DNA from: Dromiciops gliroides
Taxonomy: Eukaryota; Chordata; Mammalia; Microbiotheria; Microbiotheriidae
Assembly: GCF_019393635.1 (NCBI RefSeq)
Contig: NC_057861.1
Location: forward strand, 61,382,532-61,446,531
DNA length: 64,000 bases
Direction: 5' to 3'
A program made the position numbers and the translations under genes. Under the pieces are notes generated by a model that was not told the DNA's origin, did not search any database, and saw only the letters and a list, made by a program, of their open reading frames with translations. Of this stretch, positions 42,891-53,403 are shown one piece after another; within the stretch, counting starts at the first letter, position 1; the number at the start of each line of letters is the position of its first letter.

Positions 42891-44780
42891 CCTCCCTCCG
42901 GACTCAGACACTACCCAGACCACTCCCCACTGTCCCCAGTCAACCTCCAGCCATAGTCATTTTTCTTTAACCCCTGTATGCTGGCCCTGCCCATTGTCCT
43001 GAGACACTCTCCATTATCAGGAAAGTCCAGGGACTGACCACCATCTCCAAACAATACTGGACGCTAATGTTGGCCACCTCCCAACCTCAGAACTGAACCC
43101 AACCATTCCCTAAATCCAGGCGCCATTACCAACTATCCCTCCTCTTCCCAAATCCTAGTCACTGTCCCCCAGACACTTCCATGACAAACACTTCCCCTGG
43201 CCATCTCCGAGCCCGGAATTTCCCTGACCATCCCCCAAATCTGGGCACTGTCTCCAAGCAGCCTCCACATCAAGCCTTTCCCCTGGTGCTGAATCCCAAG
43301 GACTTCCTACCTCCATTGAAATCCAGGCATTTCCCCTATTTCTGAGGACCCACAGCCCTGTACCACCTCCTATTAGCCCCTAACCCTAAGTATTGCTTCC
43401 ATCTGTGCCCAAAGCCCAAGGACTATCACCAGTCACTCCTCAATCAAGGGCACTGCCAAAAACTGTATCCCAACTCAGAGGACTGCCCCTCACCTCAACC
43501 CCAGACAGTGTCCCCAGTTATCCCCAACCCCTGTCTCTGGACTCTCCCCCAATCCTGGGGACTGTCCCTGACCACTCCCCAATACTGGGCACTGTTCCCA
43601 GTCATTCCCCAACCCCAGACACTTCTCCTAACCACACCCCAATCCCAGGCACTGCCTCATTCTCCAGCCATTGGCACTGACCCCACCTGGCATAGCAGAT
43701 AGAGTGCGAGACCTGAAGTCAAGATGACCTACGTTTGGATACTACCTTAGACACTTACTGTGTGACCCTAGATAAATCACTTACCTCCCTGAGCTGAAAT
43801 ATCCTCATCTACAGAAAAGCACTTAGCTCACAACTCTGATGCCAGGAGGGGAAGAAAATAACCATTTATATAGCACCTACTTTGTGCCGGGCATTGCATC
43901 AGGCACTTTACAAATATCTCACTTGGTTCTCATAACAATTCTGTGAGTTAGGTAAGTGCTGTTATCATTCCCATTTTACAGTTGAGGAAACTGAGACAAA
44001 GGGAGCATAGAATCGAATTCAGAACTCCCTGACTCTTAGCTCAGCACAGTGACACTTAGCTGCCTGAAGATGACAGTTGGTGAATGTTTATTAAGGATTT
44101 CTATGTGCTAAGCACTATGCAAAGAGCCAGTGAAAAGGAAGACCCTGGCCTCAAGGTGCTTACATTCTAATGAAGAAAGAGGACAGATACATGAGAGACA
44201 ATGATGATAACTATGATTATTCGCCATCATAGACAACAGACATATTTCCCAGTCATAGACACTACCTATGACCACTTCCCACAAGGGCACTAGTCCTAGA
44301 CACAGATGCTGTCCAAGTGCTGGGCACAAATCCTAAATATTTCTCAACCATGAATGCTTCCACAAGCCACTGCTCATCCCCCAAAACTGACCATGACCAC
44401 CATAAAACCCCAGGCACTGACCAACCCTCAACCTAAGGCAACTGAGCAAACCAACTACCATTCCCTGGCCTCCACCCCAGACCATCCTGATAAATCCAGA
44501 CACTTGCCCTCATCCACCCTCCAGGCACTTTCTTCCCCTTCCTACCTCCAAGCGATTCCCAGAGAACGTCCCCCCAATCCCAGCTATTTCTCCTCTACCC
44601 CTAATCCCAGCTGAACACTGCCCATTAACAGCCTCCAAACCCCAGAAGTGACCAAAAATGCCCCTGGAATGTGAGAAATGCCCCATAACCATCCTTCAGC
44701 CAGTAGGGGCTTTACTCTTTCTTCCAAGCCTGGGCACTGCCATCATCAACCTTCCAACCATCAAGCAATAAAGTCCATGA
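42891..44780. repeat. Degenerate 30-bp minisatellite, split by SINE debris
   Basis: C-rich units like CCCCAATCCTGGGCACTGTCC. At 43547, 43577, 43607 and 43637 the CCCCAA starts are exactly 30 bases apart; elsewhere the period drifts. A 95-codon frame (43393-43680) shows a matching 10-residue periodicity (LGTVP-S-HSP) caused by the repeat. 43690-44340 holds a decayed SINE (43690-43820), a reverse CORE-SINE (43860-44065) and a family A start (44090-44165). Confidence 0.65.
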
Positions 44781-44879
44781 CCTCAGACATCTGTAGAAAA
44801 ATATCCAAAGCGTGGGTAGATGCTTAGATCACACAGCTGCTAAGTAATGAGGGTGGGGCGAGGTGGGGGAAACAAGCAA

Positions 44880-45240
44880 CTGGGAATGTCAGGCTATGCC
44901 TTATGTAAGAGGTGGCATTGAAACTAAGCCTTGATAAGGGTCCTGGTGAAGAGGAAGCTAATTCTAGGCACAAGGGACAGCTGAGACAAAGGCGTAGAGA
45001 GAGGTGGACAATGGAATCTCATGTACAGGAGAGCCACAAGTTCACAGGAGGAAGAGGCCATGAAAAGAATGTTGGCTACAGAGTTCAAGAAGCTGAAGTC
45101 TTGACTCTGGCACTGACTCCTCTGTGATCTCAGACAGGTCACTGGACTCTCTGGTCATCAGTTTCCTCATCTGTAAAATGGTGGGTTGGACTAAATTATT
45201 TCTAAGGCCCCTTCCAATTCTAAATCTATGATCTCATGAC
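44880..45240 (+). repeat. Family A piece and old SINE
   Basis: GAGGTGGCATTGAAACTAAGCC and CTAGGCACAAGGGACAGC match the family A order. From 45070 the sequence is an old SINE (GAAGTCTTGACTCTGGC ... TCCAATTCTAAATCTATG). Confidence 0.5.
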
Positions 45241-45500
45241 CCCTGGAGGCAGCTACTGGGCCTCAAGTCAAGATAACTTGAGTTCAAATATGACTTCAGA
45301 TACTTAATAGCTATAAGACTTTGGGTAAGTCACTCAACCTCTGCCTGCCTCAGTTTCCTCATCTGTAATAATGGGGATAATAATAGCACCTACCTCCCAG
45401 GGTTGTTGAGATGACCAAACATAGACAATCATTGTCAAGTGCTTAGCATAGTGCCTGGCACATATTAGGTGTTTAATAAATACTTGTTTCCTTCCCTTCC
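45241..45500 (+). mobile_element. Old CORE-SINE
   Basis: GGAGGCAGCTACTGGGCCTCAAG head through TTCAAATATGACTTCAGATAC and the end TTAATAAATACTTGTTTCC. Confidence 0.68.
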
Positions 45501-45529
45501 ACCCCTGCTCCCACTGCAGGTAGCACATG

Positions 45530-45875
45530 GATTTTTTAGATAACTAATGTTCCTAATGTTAGGAAGTTTTTCCCAATATCAAGCCTAAATTTCCTTCTTT
45601 GTAACTCTCTTCCACTCTATTCCATCACTCCCCATTGCTCCACTGGGTCTTTTGGAGCCCAAATTCCCTTTCCCATGATGGTTCCTTCCACTCCTTGAAC
45701 ATGGCTATCATCCCCCAATGAAGGGGAATGATCGAGCTTTCTCTTCTCCCAACTAAACATCTCCAACTCCTTCAATCATGTCATATAGCATGAATTCAAA
45801 CATTTTCACCATCCCCTGGACCCTCTCTAGATTATCAGTGCCATTCCTAAAACTGAACATAGTACTCCTGGACTA
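45530..45875 (-). mobile_element. CR1/L3-like LINE 3' part
   Basis: TTAGGAAGTTTTTCCCAATATC, CTTCTCCCAACTAAACATCTCC and GACCCTCTCTAGATTATCAGTGCC match the reverse terminal region of CR1/L3. Confidence 0.6.
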
Positions 45876-46065
45876 AGAAGATTAGACATTTGGAGCTGAA
45901 AAGGGCCTTGGAGGCCACCGAATGCACCCCCCTCTTTTTATAGGTGACTCCTACAGAAGTGAAGTACCCAAGGTCACACCACCAGTCAGTATCTAAGGCA
46001 GGGTTTTAACTCAGGTCTTCTTGACATCAAGCCATGCATTATGGGGAGAGGCAAATGGACCAGAA
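45876..46065 (-). mobile_element. Old CORE-SINE fragment
   Basis: Includes the TTTGGAGCTGAAAAGGGCCTTGGAGG block and CAAGGTCACACCACCAGTCAG. Confidence 0.55.
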
Positions 46066-46621
46066 TTGCAACTGTAGAGTCAGAAGCTAGAGGCAAAGAT
46101 GCCTACAATGAATTTCTCAGAAACTGAGCCAGGGCAGCAGGAGCAATGGAAGGGCATTCGCAGTCCTGCAGCATCAAAGGTATTCGGCCAGACAATAAAC
46201 ATTTGTTAAGTGCCTACTATGTGCCAGACACAGCATTAGGTGCTAAGGATACCAAGAAAGGTAAAAGACAGTCCCTGTCCTTGAGGAGCTTACAATCTAA
46301 CGGGGAGACAACATGCAAACGACTCTGTACAAACGAGGATAAATTTTCAATAATCAATAGAGAAAAGGCACTAGAATGAAGAGGGATTGGGAAAAGTTTT
46401 CTCTAAAAGTTTCCTTTGCCTTGAAGGCAAAGAGGAAAAGGAAGAGAATCCCAAGCATGGGAAGCATCCAGAGAAAATGCTTGAAGTAGAGAGAGGTGTT
46501 GTTCAAAGGACAGCTCGGAGGCCTGCGTTGTTGCATAACAGAGTATGTGGGGAAGACTTAGGGAGTGAGATGAGAAGACTGAAAAGGTGGTTGGGTTGGG
46601 GGGTTATTAAGAGCTATTGTA

Positions 46622-46765
46622 GGGGGCAGCTAGATGGCACAGTGGATAAAGCACTGGCCCTAGATTCAGGAGTACCTGAGTTCAAATCCAACCTCAGACA
46701 TTTGATACTTACTAGCTGTGTGACCCTGGCCAAGTCACTTAACCCCCATTGCCCCACACAAAAAA
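46622..46765 (+). mobile_element. Young tRNA-derived SINE copy
   Basis: Target duplication AGAGCTATTGTAGGGG at about 46609 and 46766, across the LTR boundary, so the SINE came after the LTR. Confidence 0.93.
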
Positions 46766-46772
46766 GAGCTAT

Positions 46773-47457
46773 TGTAGGGGCCAGATTTAACATGGGGAGA
46801 GTTAATTGGGTGGCTCACCATAATATTGGGGTTCAGAAAATAATGAGGGACCTCTAGGTCCAAAACTTCCTCCCCTCCGAACTGCCTTTTTAGTTATTTC
46901 TCCCAGGCCAATAAGAAAGGAGCTTAACAGCCTCTTTTTCACAAACAAATCAGGTTTTATTGATGGGAATAGAATACACAGCAAAGGTGAAATTAATAAA
47001 GTCAAGGACAAGGGAATAGAGAAAAAGAAAAAATGGATAATCTCCCTAACTCTGGCAAAGGCCTATACAATCCCCAAACTCATTTCTAGTTCAGCTAATT
47101 CAAAGAGCCAGACTTGTTTTATTAACTCACCACCTGAGGTCTGTAGCTTCAATAGGAGACGGCTGTGCAGCCAGCACTGACAGGAAAAGCCCACAGGAAA
47201 GCCGACTGGAAAAAAAAGAGCTCCCCTCAGCAAGCATTCCTTTTTCTACTTTTACTCTCCCTCCCTCAAAAGAGAGGTCCTTCAAGCTGGATCAGAGGGT
47301 GGTTCTCTTGCTGACATCAGCAGCATATGTCACGCAGGACAGGACAGGTGTGGCCCATATTCAATCATCCCTAGTCGGTTTCCCAAACAGTAGTAGGTCG
47401 TTCAGGTGGGACCCCTAGGCATCTGCCAAATTCCATTATCTTACCACACTATGAACA
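46773..47457 (-). mobile_element. Probable solo LTR of an endogenous retrovirus
   Basis: The segment interrupts family A cleanly, starts TG and ends CA in both directions (minus-strand ends TGTTCATAG ... CCCCTACA) and has CAATAAAACC on the minus strand (about 46955) as poly-A signal. Flanking CTAT / CTAA may be the short target duplication. No internal retroviral genes. A TATA box is not obvious, so the class is uncertain. Confidence 0.5.
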
Positions 47458-47770
47458 CTAAATGGGTTTTTGATGATGGGGAGCCACTGGAGTTTATGGA
47501 GCTGGGATGGGGAGGGGATGTCATTGGACCTGAGCTTTAGGAAAACCACTGTGATGGGTAAGAGGAGGATGGAATGGAGGGAGGAGAGACTGGTGGCAGG
47601 CAGACCAATCAGCAGGCAACTGCAGTAGTTCAGAAGACAAAGACCTATACCTGGGTGGTGACAGTGTCAGAGGAGAGAAAGGAACATACTTGAGAGATAT
47701 CACAAAGGCAAAATCTACAGGCTTTGGCAATAGATTGGATATGGGGGGTGAGAGACATGAATTGCCCCTC

Positions 47771-47916
47771 CTTACATAGGCTCTGGCCATATAAGTTCCC
47801 TACCTGTCTCCCTCTCTACTCCTGAACTCCATGGGTTTCTACTCTTCCCACTGGCACAGTATATATTTGGGAGAGAGCTGCCTGAAAGTTTAGGTTGGAA
47901 ATGTATTGTTATTATT
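47771..47916. other. Short unassigned interval
   Basis: No features beyond a TATTGTTATTATTC run used as SINE target. Confidence 0.35.
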
Positions 47917-48064
47917 CTTTTGGGGGTGGTGGGGCAATGAGAGCTAAGTGACTTGCCCAGGATCACACAGATAGTAAGTGTCAAGTGTCTGAGCTCAAAT
48001 TTGAACTCAGGTCCTCCTAAATCCAGGGCCGGTGCCTTATTCGCTGCATCACTTAGCTGCCCCC
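47917..48064 (-). mobile_element. tRNA-derived SINE copy
   Basis: Reverse copy with modest divergence (TAAATCCAGGGCCGGTGCC, TCACTTAGCTGCCCC). Confidence 0.88.
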
Positions 48065-48079
48065 TGCTATTGTTCTTAA

Positions 48080-48665
48080 TATGCCATTTCATAAGGTGTT
48101 TTTGTATAATCACTAGCCAAGTGGACATTTCAAACTTCACTTCCCAGAGGCATCTCAAACTCAACATGTCCAAAACTGAGACTCATTAACTTCCCCCTAA
48201 ACCCTTCCCTCTTCTATACTTTCCCAGCTCTACCTAGGCCACTATTCTAATCTCCCAGGCTCAAAACCTCAGTGCAATGCAATTCTTGAAACCTCATTCT
48301 CATTCTTGTTCAGTTGTTTTGATTCTTCATGACCCTATTTGGGGTTTTCTTGGCAAAGATACCAGAGTGGTTTGCCATTTCTTTCTCCAGCTCATTTTAC
48401 AGATGAGGAAACTGAGGCAAAGAGAGTCAAGTGACTTGCCCAGAGTCACACAGCTAGTAAGTGTCTGAAAGGGGATTTGAACTTAGGTCTTCCTGACTCC
48501 AGGCCTGATCCTCTATCTTCTGCACCACCTAGCTCTCCCACTCTCATTCACCCTGTATCTAATCTGTCAACAAACCTTGTCATTTATTCCTTCACAACAT
48601 CTCTTGTATACATCTTCTTCTCTCCATTCACACAGTTACCACCTTAGTTTTGGCTCTCATCAGTG
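48080..48665 (+). mobile_element. L2 LINE fragment split by an RTE-tailed SINE
   Basis: AGAGGCATCTCAAACTCAACATGTCC and, after the SINE, CTGTATCTAATCTGTCAACAAACC are successive L2 blocks. Confidence 0.65.
48297..48540 (-). mobile_element. SINE with RTE/BovB-like tail, nested in L2
   Basis: Full reverse copy from GTTCAGTTGTTTTGATTC to CACCACCTAGCTCTCC. CTCATTC-type flanks on both sides fit a target duplication. Confidence 0.75.
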
Positions 48666-48689
48666 ATTGACGGGGGAACTAAACAAGAG

Positions 48690-49615
48690 ATAAAAATATT
48701 CACAGAAGATTAAAATGGAAAGGTTTTATATAAAATTGAAAAGGTTTTGCACAAACAAAATCAATGCAGATGAAATCAGAAAGAAAATAGTTAATTGGAG
48801 TCCGGGGAATGTTTTGAACCAAATTTCTCTGATAAAGGCCTGATATCCAAGATATAGAAGAAATTGATTCAAATATATAAGAATGAGAGTCATTACTCAA
48901 CAGATAAATAATCAAAGGATATGAACAAGTAGCTCTCAAAAGAAGAAATGCAAACCATCAACAACCATATCAAAAGTACTCAAAATCGGGGCAGCTAGGT
49001 GGCGCAGTGGATAGAGCACCGGCCCTGGAGTCAGGAGTACCTGAGTTCAAATCCGGCCTCAGACACTTAACACTTACTAGCTGTGTGACCCTGGGCAAGT
49101 CACTTAACCCCAATTGCCTCACTAAAAAAAAAAAAAGTACTCAAAATCAGTAGTAAAAGAGGAATACAAATTTAAATAACTATGAGATTCTACCTTACAC
49201 TCATCAAAATGGCAAAGATGACCCAAAAAAATTACAATATTTTGGAGAAGATATGGGAGGACAGATACACTAATGCACTGTTGGTGGATGAATTGGTCCA
49301 GTCATTCAGGAAAGAAATTTGGAACTCTACCCAAAAAGTTGCTAAACTAAGCATACTCTTTAACCCAGAAGAAGAGCTCAATGAAATATTTTTTAAAGCA
49401 AGGAAGAGGAAACAAGGAAGTTTAGAGGGAGATACAAACAAACAATACAGTTTTGGAAATACCGTGCTAGATTTGTTACAGACTTTCAATAAAAACAAGA
49501 TGTGTGTCATAAGTATTTGTGGTTTCTATACAATCCTCTCTCTTTTTCTTTATATGAGGACATTATCATATTTGTTGATTTTTGTTGTTTGCAATAATTA
49601 AAAAGAAAAATGTTA
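48690..49615 (+). mobile_element. L1 ORF2 end/3' region with nested SINE
   Basis: GATAAAGGCCTGATATCCAAGATAT, TCAAAAGAAGAAATGCAAACC, CTCATCAAAATGGCAAAGATGACC and CACTGTTGGTGGATGAATTGG are hallmark L1 blocks. A SINE at 48988-49135 interrupts them. From about 49400 the sequence departs from L1 and includes an unassigned A-rich end. Confidence 0.7.
48988..49135 (+). mobile_element. Young tRNA-derived SINE copy, nested
   Basis: Perfect target duplication AAAAGTACTCAAAATC; TGGCGCAGTGG A-box and CTCACT-A13 end, essentially consensus. Confidence 0.95.
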
Positions 49616-49845
49616 AAGTACTTGCTAGATTAGATTGGACTGGACTGGTGCTATATGAATGATAGTTATTGTTTTCACAATCCCTGGCACTCTACCATTC
49701 ATAAAGCCTCCTAAAGACATAGAAGTCTTTGAGGGTATTCCTGCTTTTCCTCTTCCTCACCAACTGCCTTACCATTCCGGAGAAAACTCATCCCAAATGT
49801 TATGATTGGGAAAATCTTGACCCAACCACTATTTCAGGAAGTTCT
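49616..49845. other. Intergenic, no feature recognised
   Basis: Unassigned sequence. Confidence 0.35.
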
Positions 49846-50020
49846 CCAATCAATCAACCAACTAATCAATAGTTATTAAGCACCTACTATGTGTTATACC
49901 TTGTGCTAAGCAAAGGGGACACAAAAAGAGGCCAAAGAAAATCCCTGCCCTTGAGGATGGTATTTCCAAGACTGTATTGTCCTCTTGGAGAATGAAGGAC
50001 AAACAACAACAGCCAGCCTT
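49846..50020 (+). repeat. Family A start joined to an RTE-like SINE tail
   Basis: TATTAAGCACCTACTATGTG ... GAAAATCCCTGCCCTTGAGG is the beginning of family A. It is followed directly by CTCTTGGAGAATGAAGGACAAACAACAACA, the end of the second tail type. Confidence 0.5.
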
Positions 50021-50975
50021 CCTATTCTCTTGGACCCTATTTTTTCCAGGCCTCTATGTCCTGCCCTCCATTTCCCACTACACTGCATCCTTCCACACTC
50101 ATATCCCCCAAACCCCATCTAATCCACAAGTAATTTTGTATGAGGAGGAAGCAGGATAAAGAAGGGGCAAGTGGCAGAAGCAACAAGATCTTAATGGGTA
50201 CAATGAAATGCAAAGACTTGTCTATCCCCTATGACCCTTTACAAAGTGTATAAGCATACTCCCTCGTAGAATTAGAAGAACAATTTACCATTGACTGTTG
50301 AAAGACCCACCCTTCCTCTGGTGACCTTTAAGAAGCAAGACACATTCTCCAGAGACACACAGTCATGGAAGGAGACAGTTTCAAAGAATGTGGACCTCCC
50401 TCCCTGCCCCCCCCCCACCAGAAGGCTTGAGTTAAGCCAGCTATGGGGGGAGTACTCAGTTCTTCCTTGATCGGTAGATGGGATTTCTCTCTCCTTTCCA
50501 TTACCCATGGTGTCTTGCAGCCGGTATAGCAGAAACTCCACCCAGAAGCAAGGGAGTCAGAGGAAGAAAGAGTCACCAGGGGCAGTTCAGAAGAATCCAA
50601 CCATGGAAGAAGCAAAGAGTTATCCCAGGAAGTATGAAGTTAAGCTGCCAAGAAGAGCCCAGCTGAGTGACCTTTCCAAAAAGGGCGCCTTGCCCAGAAG
50701 GGAGCAGCTTAGGGCACCCTAGAGAGGAAAAGAAGAAAAGGACCCTGAAGTGCCAGGAGCATGAGCTGATCAGGCTACATGGGACCCCTGTGTGTATATG
50801 GCTTACTATCAGTGTATCCTAGGTGTACACCCACTCTTCCCACTCATGCTCCATATATCTGTGGGAAAGTACACCCTAGGTTTATGGGAGAGATGTTTTG
50901 TAGCTATCCTTACAATAACCTCTTAGTAAATATCTTTGCTTTAAGTGAATTGTTTCTTCTGACTATTAAAAGTAA
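50021..50975. other. Intergenic, possible LTR-like remnant
   Basis: 50830-50970 ends with CTCTTAGTAAATATCTTTGC and a TATTAAAAG stretch, reminiscent of an ERVL-type LTR end, but termini and signals are not clear. 50560-50720 is A/G-rich with frames in two phases and no similarity. Confidence 0.3.
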
Positions 50976-50978
50976 GTG

Positions 50979-51140
50979 TGGGGGGGGGAGCTAGATGGCG
51001 CAGTGGTTAAAGCACTGGCCCTGGATTCAGGAGTACCTGAGTTCAAAGCCGGCCTCAGACACTTGACACTTACTAGCTGTGTGACCCTGGGCAAGTCACT
51101 TAACCCCCATTGCCCCGCAAAAAAAATAAATAAATAAAAA
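50979..51140 (+). mobile_element. Young SINE, first of a tandem trio
   Basis: Preceded by AAAAGTAAGTG (about 50968) and followed by AAAAGTAAGTG (about 51137); tail (AAAT)n. Confidence 0.92.
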
Positions 51141-51147
51141 GTAAGTG

Positions 51148-51315
51148 GGGGGGGGGCAGCTACGTGGCACAGTGGAGAAAGCACCAGCCCTAGATTCAGG
51201 AGGACCTGAGTTCAAATCCAGCCTCAGACACTAGACACTTACTAGCTGTGTGACCCTGGGCAAGTCACTTAACCCTCATTGCCCTTAAAAAATAAAAAAA
51301 TAAAATAAATGTAAA
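51148..51315 (+). mobile_element. Young SINE, second of a tandem trio
   Basis: Same orientation and same target; followed by AAAAGGTAAGTA. Belongs to the CATTGCCC-ending subtype with a degraded A/T tail. Confidence 0.92.
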
Positions 51316-51325
51316 AAGGTAAGTA

Positions 51326-51460
51326 GGGGCAGCTAAGTGGCCCAGTGGATAGAGTTCTTGACCTGGAGTGAAGAGGACCTGAGTTCAATTCCTGCCTCAG
51401 ACACTTAACTAGCTGTGTGACTGTGGTCAAGTCACTTAACTCCCATTGCCTCCCAAAAAA
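51326..51460 (+). mobile_element. tRNA-derived SINE, third of a tandem trio
   Basis: More diverged (GTGGCCCAGTGG A-box, TGACTGTGGTCAAG), so probably the oldest of the three. Followed by AAAGTAAATAT. Confidence 0.9.
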
Positions 51461-52200
51461 GTAAATATCAGTGGGGGATGGGTGAGCTATAGTTTCAAGA
51501 ATGCAAACCCACATAGTACCTGTGAACCTGAGGTATTAGTCATCCTTTGGGATACCCAACCAACCATTCCAAGCAGCAAGTTGGGAGTGTAGAGCTGCAG
51601 AATGTTCTATTTTTATGTCCTATCTTATTCCCCATAGTTTTGGGGAAAGCACTTAGAAGGCCTTATTTTATGTCTGCTTTCCTCTTCCAAAGACCATGGC
51701 CAGAAAATTGAGAATGAAAATGACTAATAGGGAGTCAGTACTTGGAGGAAGACATTGAGACAGAACAGAAGTGTCTGGGGATTTCCTTTAGGGAACCATG
51801 ACTCTCTCCTCTGATGAACCAAAGACCTAGTATCAGTCGCTAGGCAGACCTTCACCCCAAGGAGAGTGTATCCAGGAGAAAACAAAACAGAAAGGACTCC
51901 TTTCAGTTCATTAAACATTTGCTAAGCAATGTGCAAGGACACCAGGCCCAGGAATAAAAGAGGGACAGAGAGGCTAGGTACAGCTGACTCTCAGAACACA
52001 AGAGAATAGATGAGTGATGGAGGAAGCCAAGAGAAAGCATCATCTGGCCAGGCCCCATAGATACCACAATGAATGATGGACACAGTGGAATCTTAGAGGA
52101 GATTTTACAGAGATCTGGTGTTTTCTGTTCTGAGTAGGAACTCCCCTGTTCTAGAAAGAGACCACCTGGACAAAAAGAGGACAGAGATGAGTAATTTAGA
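51461..52200. other. Intergenic, no gene recognised
   Basis: Mostly unassigned; 51895-51970 has a weak family A-like start (TTAAACATTTGCTAAGCAATGTGC). Confidence 0.4.
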
Positions 52201-52215
52201 AAATAGGTCAGGGTG

Positions 52216-52396
52216 GGGGGTGCAGCTAGGTGGCAAAGTGGATAAAGCATCAGCCCTGGATTCAGGAGGACCTGAGTTCAAATCCAGCCTCAAACACTTG
52301 ACACGTACTAACTGTGTGACCCTGGGAAAGTCACTTAACCCTCATTGCCCCACAAAAAAAAAAAAAAGAAAGAAAGAAAAGAAAAGAAAAGAAAAT
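52216..52396 (+). mobile_element. Young SINE with (GAAA)-type tail
   Basis: Flanked by GAAAATAGGTCA on both sides. The tail runs A14 then GAAAGAAAGAAAAG. Confidence 0.92.
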
Positions 52397-52457
52397 AGGT
52401 CACGATCCTGGCCCAGATGTGTGATATTGCAGTCATGAGATAATCCAGATATTAGCC

Positions 52458-52612
52458 TGACCTCTGTCTCTGTCTCTGTCTCTGTGTGTCGGTCTTTCTC
52501 TCTCTGTCTCTCTGTCTCTCTCTGTCACTCTCTCTCTGTCTCTCTCAGACTCTCTGACTGTCTCTGTCTCTCTTTGTCTCTGTCTCTCTGTCTCTGTCTC
52601 TCTCTGCCTAAA
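52458..52612. repeat. (TCTCTG)n-like simple repeat
   Basis: Imperfect TCTGTCTC/TCTCTG tract. Minus strand translates to an R/E/T/D-rich frame that is not coding. Confidence 0.88.
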
Positions 52613-52676
52613 GCAGAGCAACAAATTATTTCTTACTCTTCTTTAATGATAATTTTGTCATTCAAAAAGCAAAGGA

Positions 52677-52837
52677 GGGGGCAGCTAGGTGGCAAAGTGG
52701 ATAAAGCACCAGCCTTGAATTCAGGAGGACCCGAGTTCAAATCCAGCCTCAGCCACTTGACACCTACTAGCTGTGTGACCCTGGGCAAGTCACTTAACCC
52801 CGAATTGCCTCACACACACACACACACACACACACAA
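52677..52837 (+). mobile_element. Young SINE with (CA)n tail
   Basis: AAAAGCAAAGGA before and AAAGCAAAGGA after. About 12 CA units replace the poly-A. Confidence 0.92.
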
Positions 52838-52921
52838 AGCAAAGGATCCAAAGTTTGGAACTTCTATTTAGTGCCTAGCACAATGCCTATAACACAGTAT
52901 GTGCTTAAGAAAGTCGCTTTT

Positions 52922-53074
52922 TGGGGGCAGCTAGGTGGCGAAGTGGATAAAGCACCAGCCCTGGATTCAAGAGGACCTGAGTTCAAATCTGGATTCAGAC
53001 ACTTCACACTTACTAGCTGTGTGACCCTGGGCAAGTCACTTAACCCGAATTGCCCCACCAAAAAAAAAAAAAAA
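52922..53074 (+). mobile_element. Young tRNA-derived SINE copy
   Basis: Flanks AAGAAAGTCGCTTTTTG and AAAAAAGTAGCTTATTG. Confidence 0.92.
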
Positions 53075-53094
53075 GTAGCTTATTGAATTGAATT

Positions 53095-53250
53095 TAGAAA
53101 TGGAAACGAGGCAATTTCAGTGGATAGATCTCTGGCCTTGGAAAATCTGAATTCAATCCAGCCTCAGGCACTTAGCTGTGTCACCATGGGCAAGTCATTT
53201 AACCTGTCTGCTTCAGTTTCCTCATCTGTAAAATGAGAATAAAATTAATT
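53095..53250 (+). mobile_element. Old CORE-SINE
   Basis: GAGGCAATTTCAGTGGATAG head, GTGTCACCATGGGCAAGTC and TTTCCTCATCTGTAAAATGAG. Confidence 0.65.
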
Positions 53251-53403
53251 TAAAGGGGGGGAGGGTGAAGGAATCAGTGATCAACAAGAACCATTATGGT
53301 TTCATCAAAAACAAGTCATACATAATAAATTAACCTCATTTTCTTTTTGACAAGGTTAAGGCTTTGGTAGATCTAGAGAATATGATACATAGATTTTTTT
53401 AAT

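Larger units (their letters stand above)
46180..47770 (+). repeat. Family A repeat (most complete copy), with SINE and LTR inserted
   Basis: Blocks in order: CATTTGTTAAGTGCCTACTATGTG, GAGGAGCTTACAATCTAACG, CAATAGAGAAAAGGCACTAG, GGGATTGGGAAAAG, then (after the SINE and LTR) GGGGAGCCACTGGAGTTTATGG, GAGACTGGTGGCAGGCAGACC and CAGTGTCAGAGGAGAGAAAGG. The ends are not defined and no protein frame is evident. Confidence 0.6.

Noticed and set aside
43393..43680. 95-codon proline-rich repeat frame
   Set aside because: By-product of the 30-bp minisatellite.
48988..49060. tRNA gene
   Set aside because: A- and B-boxes belong to the tRNA-derived SINE; no full cloverleaf, and the same text recurs dozens of times.
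52484..53086. 200-codon plus-strand frame
   Set aside because: Runs through a TCTCTG simple repeat and two SINEs; the repeated GGEVDKAPALDSRGPEFKS text is translated SINE.
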